Source: Hyphomicrobium sp. (lineage in GTDB: Bacteria > Pseudomonadota > Alphaproteobacteria > Rhizobiales > Hyphomicrobiaceae). Taken from it: 64,000 bases of DNA. A program made the position numbers and the translations under genes. This document shows, piece by piece, positions 26,688 through 36,210 of the stretch (position 1 is its first letter; every line of letters begins with the position of its first letter). The notes below the pieces were generated by a model. It had not been told where the DNA came from, did no database searches, and saw nothing but the letters and a program-made list of their open reading frames with translations. The stretch covers positions 243,060 to 307,059 of the forward strand of contig NZ_WBUE01000002.1 of NCBI RefSeq assembly GCF_009026145.1, given 5' to 3'.

Positions 26688-27821
26688 ATGAGATCGATCC
26701 CGTCGGGCCTGGTGGCCACCGCAGTCTTTATCCTCGCGCAGAGTGCCGCACACGCGGCAACCTGCACGGCGGATGACTTCGCAGCAGCCGTCGACAAGTC
26801 GGGAGCGGCGCTGCGCGCCTTCAACGCCGAGGCACTGCCGAAGCTGCAGGACAAGCTCAAGCAGCTAAAGGAGAAGCGCGGCTGGGCCGGCGCCGATGAC
26901 GAGGAAAAGGCGCTGGCCGCCGTGCGCGATGAGCGCACCGCGAAGCTCGATACCGACGCCGAAGACCTGATCATCAAGATCGATACCCTTGGACGCCCAC
27001 CGGAGAAGGGCCCGCCAGACTGCAGCAAGCTCGCCGAGCTCGAGGCCGCAGGCCTGGAGTTGCTGGCGGTGATGAAGGCCAAGTCGAACCACACCCTGGC
27101 GAAGCTCGACGCAGCCATTGCCGGTGGCAGCAAGCAGGCGAAGGCGGAGGAAACCAGGCCCACCGCGGCACCTGCGTCGAACCCTAACGTGACGCCGCCC
27201 AAGCCGGTGGCCAAGTCGACCGCGCAAAAGTGGGCGACGCAGACGACGCCGCATCCGGGGGCGCGCGTCGAAGCCGACATGCCCACTCTGGAGCCAGGGC
27301 CGTCCGTTGCCATGCTCGAGCCACTGCCGCCCGAGCAGGTCGGCTACACCATCGATGAGATCCGCGAAATCTCACGCGGCTTCTTCGGCACCATCTCGAC
27401 CGAGCTTGGCAGCGTCATTGAGTACGCCTTCTCGAGTGCGGGGCGCCCGGATGGCTACGTGCTCGGCACGGAAGGCGGTGGCGCCTTCCTCGCGGGCCTG
27501 CGCTATGGCAGCGGTACGCTCTACCTGCGCTCTGGCGGAAGCGGAAAGATCTACTGGCACGGGCCGTCGATCGGCACCGATTTGGGCGCTTCCGGCTCGC
27601 GCACGATGTTCCTCATCTACCGGCTGCGCGAGCCGGAGGCGCTCTATCGCCAGTTCACGGGGGTCGATGGCTCCGCCTATTTCATCGGCGGCGTCGGCAT
27701 CACCTTCTTGAAGGGCGGCCAAGTGCTCATGGCGCCGATCCGAACCGGCATCGGGCTGCGGCTCGGCGCCAACATCGGCTACATCCGCTTCACGCCGCGC
27801 CCGACGTGGAACCCGTTCTGA
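26688..27821 (+). CDS. eipA: EipA-family periplasmic envelope protein (DUF1134)
   Basis: The 377-aa precursor has a signal peptide (LVATAVFILAQSAAHA) and a helical N-terminal region of about 180 aa that is longer than usual. The C-terminal DUF1134 domain contains GYTIDEIREISRGFFGTIS, YVLGTEGGGAFLAGLRYG, IYWHGPSIGTDLGASGSR, GSAYFIGGVG and PIRTGIGLRLGANIGYI. The Brucella member EipA supports envelope integrity. The extra N-terminal region looks like a coiled coil with QDKLKQLKEKRG. Genes for a deacetylase and an L,D-transpeptidase flank it. Confidence 0.88.
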   Translation: MRSIPSGLVATAVFILAQSAAHAATCTADDFAAAVDKSGAALRAFNAEALPKLQDKLKQLKEKRGWAGADDEEKALAAVRDERTAKLDTDAEDLIIKIDTLGRPPEKGPPDCSKLAELEAAGLELLAVMKAKSNHTLAKLDAAIAGGSKQAKAEETRPTAAPASNPNVTPPKPVAKSTAQKWATQTTPHPGARVEADMPTLEPGPSVAMLEPLPPEQVGYTIDEIREISRGFFGTISTELGSVIEYAFSSAGRPDGYVLGTEGGGAFLAGLRYGSGTLYLRSGGSGKIYWHGPSIGTDLGASGSRTMFLIYRLREPEALYRQFTGVDGSAYFIGGVGITFLKGGQVLMAPIRTGIGLRLGANIGYIRFTPRPTWNPF

Positions 27822-27896
27822 CGGCGCTTCGCAGCGGCGGCACACCAAGCGTCCTACCGGAGGCGCGCTCCAGGATTCCTGCCGAAGGCAGGCAAA

Positions 27897-28631
27897 CTAC
27901 CAAGCATTATAAGCGCCGCTGTACTGCTTCTTCTTGGCTCGCTTCACCTTCGGCTGATAGGCCGACTGACTGTAGCCGAACATGCCGCCCCAGGGCTGGA
28001 CAACCGGCTTGGCGTAGCGACGACGACGCTCCTCGGCGACCACCGGCGAATACGGCGGCTTGCCGCGCACGGTGACGCGGGTGAGCTGCATGCCGTGCTT
28101 CTGCACCAGGTTGTAGAAGACTTTCGCGTTTTTCGGATGGGCACGGACGCAGCCATGAGACGCTGGTCGGCCCAGCTGGCCGGTCGCGTTGGTGCCGTGC
28201 ACGGCGACGCCCTCGTTGAAGAACACCGAGTAAGGCATCGGCGACCAATGATACTGCTTGGAGTAGTGCATGCGCGCCGTGTAGTGCGGCGTGTACGTGC
28301 CCGTCGGCGTCCTGTAGCCGCCGCGCGCCGACGAGATTTTCCAGCTCGCGATCACACCGTTCTCGTCGGAGACGGTCATCGTCTGCGTGCTGAGATCGAT
28401 GACGGCGAATAGGGTCGGCTCAGGCGGATCGAGCGGTGCCGCCTGCTCCGCCTCGGCCGGGACGATGACGGCCGCCGGCGGCAACGCGGCGTCGGAGGCT
28501 TGCGGACTGGAGAGCGACGGGGCCTCGGCCGCCGGGTCGGCGGCGGCGAGCACCACCGGGGCCTCGGCAGAGGCCGATGAGGCAAAAGCAACTGCGGCGA
28601 GGGCCGCACACACCGCCACTACTGAACGCAT
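27897..28631 (-). CDS. L,D-transpeptidase (YkuD domain)
   Basis: The 244-aa precursor starts at ATG 28631 behind GGGGGAGG and has a signal peptide (VVAVCAALAAVAFASSASA). An Ala/Pro-rich linker precedes a YkuD catalytic domain with GTYTPHYTARMHYSKQY and the active-site HGTNATGQLGRPASHGCVR (His, then Ser-His-Gly-Cys-Val-Arg). These enzymes make 3-3 cross-links in peptidoglycan or attach proteins to it. The basic C-terminus (VKRAKKKQYSGAYNAW) is unusual and may contact the wall. Confidence 0.93.
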   Translation of the reverse strand: MRSVVAVCAALAAVAFASSASAEAPVVLAAADPAAEAPSLSSPQASDAALPPAAVIVPAEAEQAAPLDPPEPTLFAVIDLSTQTMTVSDENGVIASWKISSARGGYRTPTGTYTPHYTARMHYSKQYHWSPMPYSVFFNEGVAVHGTNATGQLGRPASHGCVRAHPKNAKVFYNLVQKHGMQLTRVTVRGKPPYSPVVAEERRRRYAKPVVQPWGGMFGYSQSAYQPKVKRAKKKQYSGAYNAW

Positions 28632-28859
28632 CGCTAGCAACCTCCCCCTCAACGTTGGGTTCTAAGCCTCCACACTAGATGGTGAACGATGCGGAAAGCT
28701 TAACGGCAGTACCGTGTTAGCTAGGCGCGCGACGGCGCCGTGGCAACTCGTCGACAACTTCCCATCCCCGCGGCCCCTCCCGCAATAATGTTGCTGGGCC
28801 AGCACGGCGCGAAGGCGCATTTCTCGCCCGGCGTGTAGCGCCCGGGCAGCACCGCCGTG

Positions 28860-30563
28860 TCAGTTGAAGAGGAGCTGGAAGATGGTTTTCGGCTTCCGCC
28901 GGCGCGGACGGCGCTCTTCCTGATACGAGGAGTCGAGCTGACCCCATGGCGACCAGCCGCCTTGCTCGGTGCTGGTATACCGGCGCGGGTCGGCGCCTCC
29001 CCGCCCGGCGCGCAGGATGAACTCGTCGGTCGCGCCGTCAACGCTCGCCACCACGACGCGATCGTCCTGCCAGGTCCAGGTGGCGACCTTCTTGCCCTCG
29101 CGGTGGGGCTCGATCCCGACCACCGAATTGTTGTCGAGGTCGAGGATCGCGATCTGCTCGATCTCCTCCGGCCCCATGGCACCGGGGATGACACCGCCGG
29201 CGAAGCGCAGCGTGGCGATGCCGCGCAGGGGAGGCTCCTTTACCTGCCACTCGAGCAGTCGCGGCTGGCCCTCGCCGGCCATCTCCAGCGGAATGCGCAG
29301 GCGACGGAACTGATCGCTGACGGCGTAGTAGTGGCTCCCTTGTTGGACCACACGCCAGCCTTCGATACCGGCGCCGGCAATCTCACGATCCTCGGCATTG
29401 GCGGCGTCGCCGGCTAGACGCTGCAGGCCATCGGCAGCGAGCTTCAAGCGCGGCTGCAGCGCGACGGCCTTCTTGTAGTCGGCGATCGCCTGATCCACAC
29501 GCCCCTGCGCTTCCTCGATCTCGCCCTTGGCCCACAACACCTCGGGGCCATCGGGATCGAGCTTCTCGGCCGTTTCGGCGTCCTTCACGCCGACGTCGGT
29601 TTGCCCGCTCATCTTGTATACGACCGCGCGATAGGCGAAGCCGGTGCCGGAGCGCGGATCGAGCTCAATGGCGCGGTTGAGATCGGCAAATGCCTCCTCC
29701 CAGACCTGGGCAATGCCATTGGCCAGGCCGCGCGCCGCAAACCCACGTGCCGAGCGCGGATCGAGCGTCGTCACGTACGTGAAGTCCTTCAGCGCGGCAG
29801 CGACGTTGTCCGATGCGAGGTAGGCTTGCCCGCGCAGCAGGTAAAGCTCTGGATTGCTGGCATCGAAGGCAATGGCGCGCGACAGATCCTCGATCGCGTC
29901 CTGCACGCGCATGATGTCGAGCTTGGCCTCGGCGCGGCTGCGATAGGCGGTGGCAAAGCGCGGGTCGGCGGTCACCGCGCGCGAAAAATCCCGGATAGCG
30001 GCGTGCGGCCGTCCGGCCGCGAGGTGCACGCGGCCACGCCCGGCGAGCGGGGCTGCCGACTGCGGCATGAGACGCACAGCGGACGTATAATCGCGGATGG
30101 CCTGATCGTTGTGGCCGACCTTGGCATAAGCGCCGGCGCGGTTCGACAGCGCGGCGGCATAGCCGGGCGCCAACACGATGGCACGGTTGAAATCCTTGAT
30201 CGCCTCATCCGGGTAGCCGAGCGCGAGCAGCAGGTTGCCGCGGTTGTTGTAGATCGCCGCGTATTCGGGGAATAGCTGCGCGGCGCGATTGAAATCGTCG
30301 ATGGCAAGCTTGGTCTGGCCGAGGCGCGCATAGGCGACGGCGCGGTCATTGAGGATGGTGGCACGCCGATCATTGGGCAGCGCCGGGTCCTTGAGCGCCT
30401 CGGTATATCCGGTCACTGCCTGACCTGCATCGCCGCGCACGAGCGCCGTGGCGGCGTCCTGCGCTTTCAGACCCGCATCGGCGGGAGCGGCAAGAGCCCC
30501 CACGCTAGGCAGCGGAATGAGCGCCATGGCTAGAAGAGCCGGTCGAAGCATGCGACATCTCAT
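28860..30563 (-). CDS. Secreted TPR-repeat protein
   Basis: From ATG 30563 the product is 567 aa with a signal peptide (LRPALLAMALIPLPSVGALA). At least ten tetratricopeptide repeats cover about residues 30-380, for example AIYNNRGNLLLALGYPDEA. A C-terminal region of about 180 aa follows, without repeats, beta-rich and with RRPRRRKPKTIFQLLF at its end. TPR arrays bind proteins; a periplasmic scaffold is the likely role. A second ATG at 30551 is possible. The frame open to 30614 is not supported by a signal peptide. Confidence 0.87.
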   Translation of the reverse strand: MRCRMLRPALLAMALIPLPSVGALAAPADAGLKAQDAATALVRGDAGQAVTGYTEALKDPALPNDRRATILNDRAVAYARLGQTKLAIDDFNRAAQLFPEYAAIYNNRGNLLLALGYPDEAIKDFNRAIVLAPGYAAALSNRAGAYAKVGHNDQAIRDYTSAVRLMPQSAAPLAGRGRVHLAAGRPHAAIRDFSRAVTADPRFATAYRSRAEAKLDIMRVQDAIEDLSRAIAFDASNPELYLLRGQAYLASDNVAAALKDFTYVTTLDPRSARGFAARGLANGIAQVWEEAFADLNRAIELDPRSGTGFAYRAVVYKMSGQTDVGVKDAETAEKLDPDGPEVLWAKGEIEEAQGRVDQAIADYKKAVALQPRLKLAADGLQRLAGDAANAEDREIAGAGIEGWRVVQQGSHYYAVSDQFRRLRIPLEMAGEGQPRLLEWQVKEPPLRGIATLRFAGGVIPGAMGPEEIEQIAILDLDNNSVVGIEPHREGKKVATWTWQDDRVVVASVDGATDEFILRAGRGGADPRRYTSTEQGGWSPWGQLDSSYQEERRPRRRKPKTIFQLLFN

Positions 30564-30647
30564 GCGGGGTTGCTTTGACAGCGGCAGCAGCCACCACCGT
30601 CCCGAATCCAGCATACGGCATTAGCCCCCGATTGTGGCGCCCAATCG

Positions 30648-32189
30648 TTACCTCTCGGGATGTTGGCTAGGCTGTCCGAGGAGGGCGCGCAAGACCGCCG
30701 GCAGGCTCTCCGGCAGGTCCTCGGCAATGAGGCCGGGGCCGAAGGCGCTGGCAGCGGCCCCGTGCAACCAAACGGCGGCGCACGCGGCCTCGAACGCTGC
30801 CATCCGCTGCGCCAGCAGACCCGCCACGAAGCCGCCGAGCACATCGCCGGCGCCGGCCGTTGCCAGCCAGGGCGGCGCGTTCTCGTTGATCGTCGCACGA
30901 CCATCAGTGCCGGCGATGACCGTATCCGGTCCTTTGAGGACGACGGTAGCGCTCGAGCGCAGCGCCGCGGCGCGGGCGCGCGTGAGCTTGCATTCGCTGC
31001 CGAGGTCGGAGAACAGGCGCTGGAACTCACCGTCATGCGGGGTGAGCACGACGGGGCGCCCGGCGATAGCCGTGATGGCACGGAAAAGATCGTCGGGGTT
31101 GTCGGCGAATGAGGTAAGCGCATCCGCGTCGAGCACCGTCGCCGCTCCAGACGCGAGGGCGGCGTGGACGAGCTGCCGCGTCGCCTCGCCGACGCCCAGC
31201 GCCGGCCCGAGCAGCACGGCGTTCTTGCGCTTATCTTCGAGAATGCGGGCAAGGCCCGCCGCGCGATCGAACGGCAGCAGCATGATGGCGGTGAGCTGCG
31301 CGGCGTTGATGGCGACCGCATCCTCGGGGCTGGCGACGGTGACGAGCCCGGTCCCGATACGCAAAGCGCCACGCGCGCCAAGACGCGCCGCCCCCGTATG
31401 TGCCACCGGACCCGACACCACGACCGCATGGCCGCGGCTGTATTTGTGGCCATCGAGTCTCGGCCACGGAAAGCGTGCGCCCCACAGCGCCGGCGCATTC
31501 GCCCAGGTGCTGACACCGATCTCGGCGAGCACGCTGTCGGGGATGCCGATGTCATCAACGATCACGGGGCCGCACAACTGGCGCCCGGGCATGAGCAGAT
31601 GCCCAGGCTTACGGCGAAAGAACGTGACCGTACGGGTTGCTTCGACGACGGGGCCGGTTGGCTGTCCCGTGCTACCGTCGAGACCGCTCGGCACATCTAC
31701 GGCCAGCACCGGCAGCGTCGCGGCGTTGATGGCGGCAATCGCGTCGGCGGCCACCCCCGCGATCGGCCGCGCCAATCCCGCGCCGAACAAAGCATCGACG
31801 ACGACGTCGGCTCCATCGGCGACGCGCCCCGACAATGGGCGGATCGCACCGCCCCAGCGCTGCGCCATGACGGCGGCGTCACCCTTCAGCGCGCCGACCT
31901 CTCCCAGCAGAGCCACATCCACTTCGGCCCCGCCCTCGCTGAGGTAGCGCGCGGCAACGAACCCGTCGCCGCCATTGTTCCCAGGCCCGCACAGAACCGC
32001 GACCCGCCGGCCGGCCCCGAGCATCGCGCGCGCCTCGCGCGCCACGCCGCGGCCGGCGTTCTCCATCAGGGTCAGGCTCGGCGTTCCATGCACCGCCGCC
32101 AGCCGGTCGGCACGGCCCATCTCATCGGTCGTCAGCAGCTCGAGCTCGGCTGCCGAGTTGCCAATCGAATAAGCGGACTGTTTGACCAT
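30648..32189 (-). CDS. nnr: Bifunctional NAD(P)H-hydrate epimerase / ADP-dependent dehydratase
   Basis: The protein (513 aa from ATG 32189) repairs damaged NADHX and NADPHX. The N-terminal epimerase domain (about 1-215) has MENAGRGVA and VLCGPGNNGGDGFVAARYL. The C-terminal dehydratase domain has AHTGAARLGARGALRIGTGLVTVA, VLLGPALGVG, VLTPHDGEF and the ATP/ADP-site ATAGAGDVLGGFVAGLLAQ. Length and order match the fused form found in many bacteria. It is divergent from glnB. Confidence 0.95.
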   Translation of the reverse strand: MVKQSAYSIGNSAAELELLTTDEMGRADRLAAVHGTPSLTLMENAGRGVAREARAMLGAGRRVAVLCGPGNNGGDGFVAARYLSEGGAEVDVALLGEVGALKGDAAVMAQRWGGAIRPLSGRVADGADVVVDALFGAGLARPIAGVAADAIAAINAATLPVLAVDVPSGLDGSTGQPTGPVVEATRTVTFFRRKPGHLLMPGRQLCGPVIVDDIGIPDSVLAEIGVSTWANAPALWGARFPWPRLDGHKYSRGHAVVVSGPVAHTGAARLGARGALRIGTGLVTVASPEDAVAINAAQLTAIMLLPFDRAAGLARILEDKRKNAVLLGPALGVGEATRQLVHAALASGAATVLDADALTSFADNPDDLFRAITAIAGRPVVLTPHDGEFQRLFSDLGSECKLTRARAAALRSSATVVLKGPDTVIAGTDGRATINENAPPWLATAGAGDVLGGFVAGLLAQRMAAFEAACAAVWLHGAAASAFGPGLIAEDLPESLPAVLRALLGQPSQHPER

Positions 32190-32332
32190 TCGGGCGCCTG
32201 CCGATTGCACATGCTGTATTTCTATGCAAATTGCCCGACTCTTGGGCAAAAGCGATGCCTAATTCACCGCGGCGACGCTCCAACTTGCAGATAACGCTCT
32301 GTATTTCCAGGAGCTTATTTGCGCCCAGGAGT

Positions 32333-32348
32333 TGGCATGGGCCATGCT
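32333..32348 (+). promoter_or_regulatory. Candidate sigma-54 promoter of glnB
   Basis: TGGCAT-N5-ATGCT gives the GG-N10-GC spacing of sigma-54 (-24/-12) promoters, 66 bp upstream of the glnB start. glnB-glnA in rhizobia is known to use an NtrC-activated sigma-54 promoter, so the position makes sense; the -12 element is imperfect (ATGC instead of TTGC). Confidence 0.5.
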
Positions 32349-32350
32349 AA

Positions 32351-32752
<402 letters not shown>

Positions 32753-32766
32753 GAAAAGCTATAAGA

Positions 32767-32789
32767 GGGGCCGCGAACGGCCCCTTTTT
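32767..32789 (+). terminator. Terminator or attenuator between glnB and glnA
   Basis: A perfect GGGGCC / GGCCCC stem with loop GCGAAC is followed by TTTTT (32785-32789), 15 bp after the glnB stop and 41 bp before glnA. It would make glnB transcripts in excess over the glnB-glnA message. Confidence 0.9.
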
Positions 32790-32829
32790 CCGGGGAAACG
32801 CCGCGTTAGGCTATCAACAGGGGAGTCTC

Positions 32830-34239
32830 ATGAAGAGCGCCAGCGATGTCCTGAAAGCGATCAAGGACAAGGACGTCAAGTTCGTCGATTTCCGCTTCAC
32901 CGATACCAAGGGCAAGATGCAGCACGTGACGGCGCATGCGAGCACCGTCGGCGAGGACACGTTTGCGGACGGCTACGCCTTCGACGGCTCCTCGATCGCG
33001 GGTTGGAAGGGCATCGAATCCTCCGACATGCTGTTGATGCCCGACGCGTCCTCGGCCCACCTCGATCCGTTCTTCGCCCAGTCGACGATCGCCCTCTTCT
33101 GCGACGTCCGCGAGCCCACCACCGGCCAGTACTACGAGCGCGACCCGCGCGGCATCGCCAAGAAGGCCGAAGCCTACATGAAGTCGACGGGCGTGGGCGA
33201 CACCATCTTCATGGGCCCCGAGGCCGAGTTCTTCATTTTCGACGACGTGCGCTTCTCGGCTGATCCTTACAACACCGGCTTCCGCGTCGACTCCACCGAG
33301 CTGCCGACCAACACCGGCACCGAGTACGAGATGGGCAACCTCGGTCACCGTCCGCGCACCAAGGGCGGCTACTTCCCGGTGCCGCCGATCGACAGCTGCC
33401 AGGACATCCGCTCGGAGATGATCTCGGTCATGGCCGAGATGGGCGTCACGGTCGAGAAGCACCATCACGAAGTCGCTGCCGCGCAGCATGAGCTCGGCAT
33501 CAAGTTCGCGCCCATGGTCACCATGGGAGACCATCTGCAAATCTATAAGTACGTCATCCACATGGTCGCCCAGGCCTACGGCAAGACGGCGTGCTTCATG
33601 CCCAAGCCGATCTTCGGCGACAACGGCTCCGGCATGCACGTCCACCAGTCGATCTGGAAGGGCGGCAGCCCGACGTTTGCCGGCAACAAGTATGCCGACC
33701 TCTCGGAGACAGCGCTCTCCTACATCGCCGGCGTCTTGAAGCACGCCAAGGCGATCAACGCCTTCACCAACCCGACCACCAACTCCTATAAGCGCCTGGT
33801 GCCGGGCTACGAGGCCCCCGTGCTGCTCGCCTACTCGGCCCGCAACCGCTCCGCCTCGTGCCGCATCCCGCACGTGTCGAGCCCCAAGGCCAAGCGCTTC
33901 GAGGTCCGCTTCCCCGACCCGGCCGCCAACCCCTATCTCGGGTTCACGGCCATGCTCATGGCGGGTCTCGACGGCATCCTCAACAAGCTCAATCCTGGCG
34001 ATCCGATCGACAAGAACCTGTACGACCTGCCGCCGGCGGAGCTGGCCAGCATCCCGACGGTCTGCGGATCCTTGCGCGAGGCGCTCGACAGCCTCGACAA
34101 GGACCGCGGCTTCCTCAAGATGGGCGGCGTCATGACCGACGACATGATCGACGCCTACATCGAGCTGAAGATGGCGGAGAACATGCGCTACGAGATGGCC
34201 CCGCATCCGATCGAGTACGAGATGTACTACTCGGTCTAA
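32830..34239 (+). CDS. glnA: Type I glutamine synthetase
   Basis: GlnA makes glutamine from glutamate, ammonia and ATP and forms a dodecamer. The 469-aa protein has [11 protein letters not shown], the metal-binding [20 protein letters not shown], and [17 protein letters not shown]. The adenylylation Tyr is in KNLYDLPP at about residue 398, so activity is likely controlled by GlnE. The ribosome-binding site is AGGGGAG. Its partner GlnB is upstream. Confidence 0.98.
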   Translation: MKSASDVLKAIKDKDVKFVDFRFTDTKGKMQHVTAHASTVGEDTFADGYAFDGSSIAGWKGIESSDMLLMPDASSAHLDPFFAQSTIALFCDVREPTTGQYYERDPRGIAKKAEAYMKSTGVGDTIFMGPEAEFFIFDDVRFSADPYNTGFRVDSTELPTNTGTEYEMGNLGHRPRTKGGYFPVPPIDSCQDIRSEMISVMAEMGVTVEKHHHEVAAAQHELGIKFAPMVTMGDHLQIYKYVIHMVAQAYGKTACFMPKPIFGDNGSGMHVHQSIWKGGSPTFAGNKYADLSETALSYIAGVLKHAKAINAFTNPTTNSYKRLVPGYEAPVLLAYSARNRSASCRIPHVSSPKAKRFEVRFPDPAANPYLGFTAMLMAGLDGILNKLNPGDPIDKNLYDLPPAELASIPTVCGSLREALDSLDKDRGFLKMGGVMTDDMIDAYIELKMAENMRYEMAPHPIEYEMYYSV

Positions 34240-34264
34240 GCGGCCGGCACGACCACGGCGAGGT

Positions 34265-34287
34265 CCGGGAGCGATCCCGGGCCTTTT
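34265..34287 (+). terminator. Terminator after glnA
   Basis: CCGGGA-GCGA-TCCCGG hairpin followed by GCCTTTT, 25 bp after the glnA stop. Confidence 0.8.
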
Positions 34288-34303
34288 GCTTTTCGCCGCC
34301 GGC

Positions 34304-34606
34304 TCAGAAGTAGAAGAGCACCGCGATGAATACCGCCGCCCAGCCGACGAGCCACAGCCGCCGCGCCTGGCCGGCGGTCCAGTCGCCGAGGCGGCGCGCG
34401 ACCTGCGACCAGGAGATCTGCGCGATCAGCGCGATGAAGAGGCCGATGCCGAGCCCGGCGATGACCGAGCGATAGTCGAGCGTCGGGCTGCCCAGCTCGA
34501 AGCCGGCAATGGTGGTGGTGCCCGTGCCGGCCGGCGCCACCACGATCCCGGCGGCGATCATCAGCCCGAGGGCGAGCATCGAGAAGAAGCTGAGAACGGA
34601 GCGCAT
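34304..34606 (-). CDS. Small membrane protein, unknown function
   Basis: The 100-aa protein has three hydrophobic segments: VLSFFSMLALGLMIAAGIVV (1), SVIAGLGIGLFIALIAQISW (2), and LWLVGWAAVFIAVLFYF at the very C-terminus (3). No motif is recognised. It is convergent with glnA (64 bp between ends). Confidence 0.75.
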   Translation of the reverse strand: MRSVLSFFSMLALGLMIAAGIVVAPAGTGTTTIAGFELGSPTLDYRSVIAGLGIGLFIALIAQISWSQVARRLGDWTAGQARRLWLVGWAAVFIAVLFYF

Positions 34607-34746
34607 ATGGCACCAGCGCGAGCCAATATCCGTGCAAGCTACACGCGCGATTTCAACAAGCCCTTAACCATGCGCGGCTTGGTTGACATGGCGCCGAGGG
34701 GGCACAGGGTTGTATCGCCCCTTAACGGCAAAGGAGGTCTAGGAAA

Positions 34747-34830
34747 ATGTCGCCGCCCGGCCAGCCGCAGCCGCTTTTCGCGACGCCTTGGAGGGTGTCG
34801 CGGCGAGTGGCCGATCCGAAAACCAGATGA
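34747..34830 (+). CDS. Possible 27-aa small ORF with strong ribosome-binding site
   Basis: ATG at 34747 follows AAGGAGGT by 8 bases, one of the best ribosome-binding sites in the window, and opens a 27-codon frame beginning MSPPGQPQPLF and ending VADPKTR. The peptide is Pro/Arg-rich with no membrane segment. Its stop overlaps another ATG (ATGA), and the candidate structured RNA begins 11 bases later, so a regulatory leader is as likely as a functional peptide. Confidence 0.4.
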   Translation: MSPPGQPQPLFATPWRVSRRVADPKTR

Positions 34831-34840
34831 CGAGAGCGGT

Positions 34841-35012
34841 GTGTGCGGCGGGTTGCCGCCGGCCCTTGCGGCGCCGACCCACCGCGATACCAAGTATCAG
34901 CCCGCGAGCTGGGCAGGGCTTGCATATGGAGCAGAAGTTGCAGCCGCAAGGGCGCAGCCGCTCGAATCGCACATCAGCCCGAAGAGCCCGGATGGTCATC
35001 TGTTCCGGGCTC
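34841..35012 (+). ncRNA. Candidate structured RNA with terminator-like 3' hairpin
   Basis: The segment can form a nested structure. GTGTGCG (34841) pairs with CGCACAT (34968), and a perfect 11-bp stem is formed by GCCCTTGCGGC (34862-34872) and GCCGCAAGGGC (34943-34953). Inside are hairpins GATAC-CAA-GTATC (34886-34898) and GCCC-GCGAGCT-GGGC (34900-34914). A 9-bp stem GAGCCCGGA / TCCGGGCTC (34984-35012) then GTCTTT resembles a terminator. It matches no RNA family that I can name; a 6S-type RNA or a cis leader are possible. Confidence 0.35.
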
Positions 35013-35268
35013 GTCTTTGACCAGGTCTCTACAGCCGTCGAAGCACAACCGTTCATCCCCCGAGAATATTTGTAGAAAATTCACCATGAGCGTGTCAGGT
35101 TCGAAGCGTGGCATGATTAGTTTTTGAGCGTATTTCAAGTGCCTGTGCTTGCCGCCTAAGGCGCCGTGCCATTTGGCGAGTGCAATGCTGCCATATCGCT
35201 GCATGAAGGGTCGACGACCGTATGTCGGCGATGGCTCGCGATAGCGGCACACGAAGGGGAACCGCGCT

Positions 35269-36156
35269 ATGCGCGCCGTAACGTCCGAGCTCGACAGCGG
35301 CAGCCCGACGGAAAGCTTCCTGCGGGTCCTCGATCAGTTCGCCGCGCTGCGCACCTATTCGAGCGCTTCTCCGACGGTCGGTGGCTATCGCGTGCTGGCG
35401 CCGCGCCGCGCCGCATCGCGTAAGCCGAGGCGCTCCTATGTTCCGCCGCCATCGACGGTCGCAGCACTGGCCGGCGCCCGCATGCGGCTCACCGGCTTCC
35501 TCTCCGTTCTGTTCATCGGTGGCCTCGGTCTCGCCGTGCTCGCCGGCCCCGCCAGTTGTCCATGCTCGACCACCTCTGCCGTAGCCGAGCGTTCTTCGCT
35601 ATCGCGTCTCGGCTACGTGCAGAATGCGCGCCTGGTGAGTGCGCGCGAGATCGCCATGCACGAGCCCGAGCCGGCTGTACTGTCGAATGCCGCGTTACTC
35701 GAGCCCGACGCGATCGCGAGCGGGGTTTCGCCGATCACCACTTCAGCGCTCGAGTCTTCGCGCGACATCCCCTCCTTCACCGATGACCTCGCCGCGATCA
35801 AGGTCGGGAGGTTGCCTGGGAAGATCGAGCAGCTGGTCGAGGCCGGTCCGCCGCCGACGATCAGGCTTGCCGCTGCCCCCAGCGCCGAAAGCGACGTGCC
35901 GCCGCCGCTGCCGGCCATCGAGGTCGCGACGCCCCCCATGACCGAGGTGACGGCGACCGACGCTGAGCGCGTGGCCGCACCTAGACTGCGGTCGCCGCGC
36001 AAGCGGATGTCGACGCGGGCCTACCGCACACCGAACCGCCAAGCGCCGCTGGCGAAGAAGGCTGCTGATGCACAGCTTGCCCAGCGGGCGCCCAAATGGG
36101 CGCAACAGATGTTCATGACGCCCTGGCAGTCGCAGGCCTTTTCTTACACGCAGTAG
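35269..36156 (+). CDS. Single-pass membrane protein, unknown function
   Basis: The 295-aa protein has a cytoplasmic N-terminus of about 70 aa, one membrane segment (LTGFLSVLFIGGLGLAVLAG, about residues 74-93), and a long Pro/Ala-rich periplasmic part ending in a basic stretch (RLRSPRKRMSTRAYRTPNRQ) and KWAQQMFMTPWQSQAFSYTQ. Low complexity and lack of motifs prevent a functional call. The start at 35269 is behind AAGGGGA. Confidence 0.65.
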   Translation: MRAVTSELDSGSPTESFLRVLDQFAALRTYSSASPTVGGYRVLAPRRAASRKPRRSYVPPPSTVAALAGARMRLTGFLSVLFIGGLGLAVLAGPASCPCSTTSAVAERSSLSRLGYVQNARLVSAREIAMHEPEPAVLSNAALLEPDAIASGVSPITTSALESSRDIPSFTDDLAAIKVGRLPGKIEQLVEAGPPPTIRLAAAPSAESDVPPPLPAIEVATPPMTEVTATDAERVAAPRLRSPRKRMSTRAYRTPNRQAPLAKKAADAQLAQRAPKWAQQMFMTPWQSQAFSYTQ

Positions 36157-36210
36157 CGCCACGACAGCGCCCGCCATCGCCGCGACACAGACGCTCGGCA
36201 GCCTCGCAGG

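Larger units (their letters stand above)
34607..35268. other. Gene-poor stretch with small ORF and structured RNA candidate
   Basis: No long gene is supported over these 662 bp. The stretch holds the 27-codon frame and the folded segment listed separately. It also contains an old, diverged copy of the dispersed 75-bp repeat near 35,050-35,085 (TCATCCCC...ATATTTGT). Confidence 0.6.

Noticed and set aside
28653..28859. Minus-strand open piece after the TPR gene containing LPGRYTPGEKCAFAPCW
   Set aside because: No start codon with a ribosome-binding site is available outside the TPR gene, and no homologous protein is recognised.
31164..32294. 376-codon plus-strand open frame opposite nnr
   Set aside because: Antisense shadow of the NAD(P)HX repair gene.
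32806..34206. 466-codon minus-strand open frame opposite glnA
   Set aside because: Antisense shadow of glutamine synthetase; composition is typical of an antisense frame.
34841..35012. Cobalamin riboswitch, SRP RNA or tmRNA in the structured stretch
   Set aside because: None of the conserved sequence blocks of those families (for example the B12 box or the SRP GGAAGNAGCC motif) can be found, so only an unnamed structured RNA candidate is reported.
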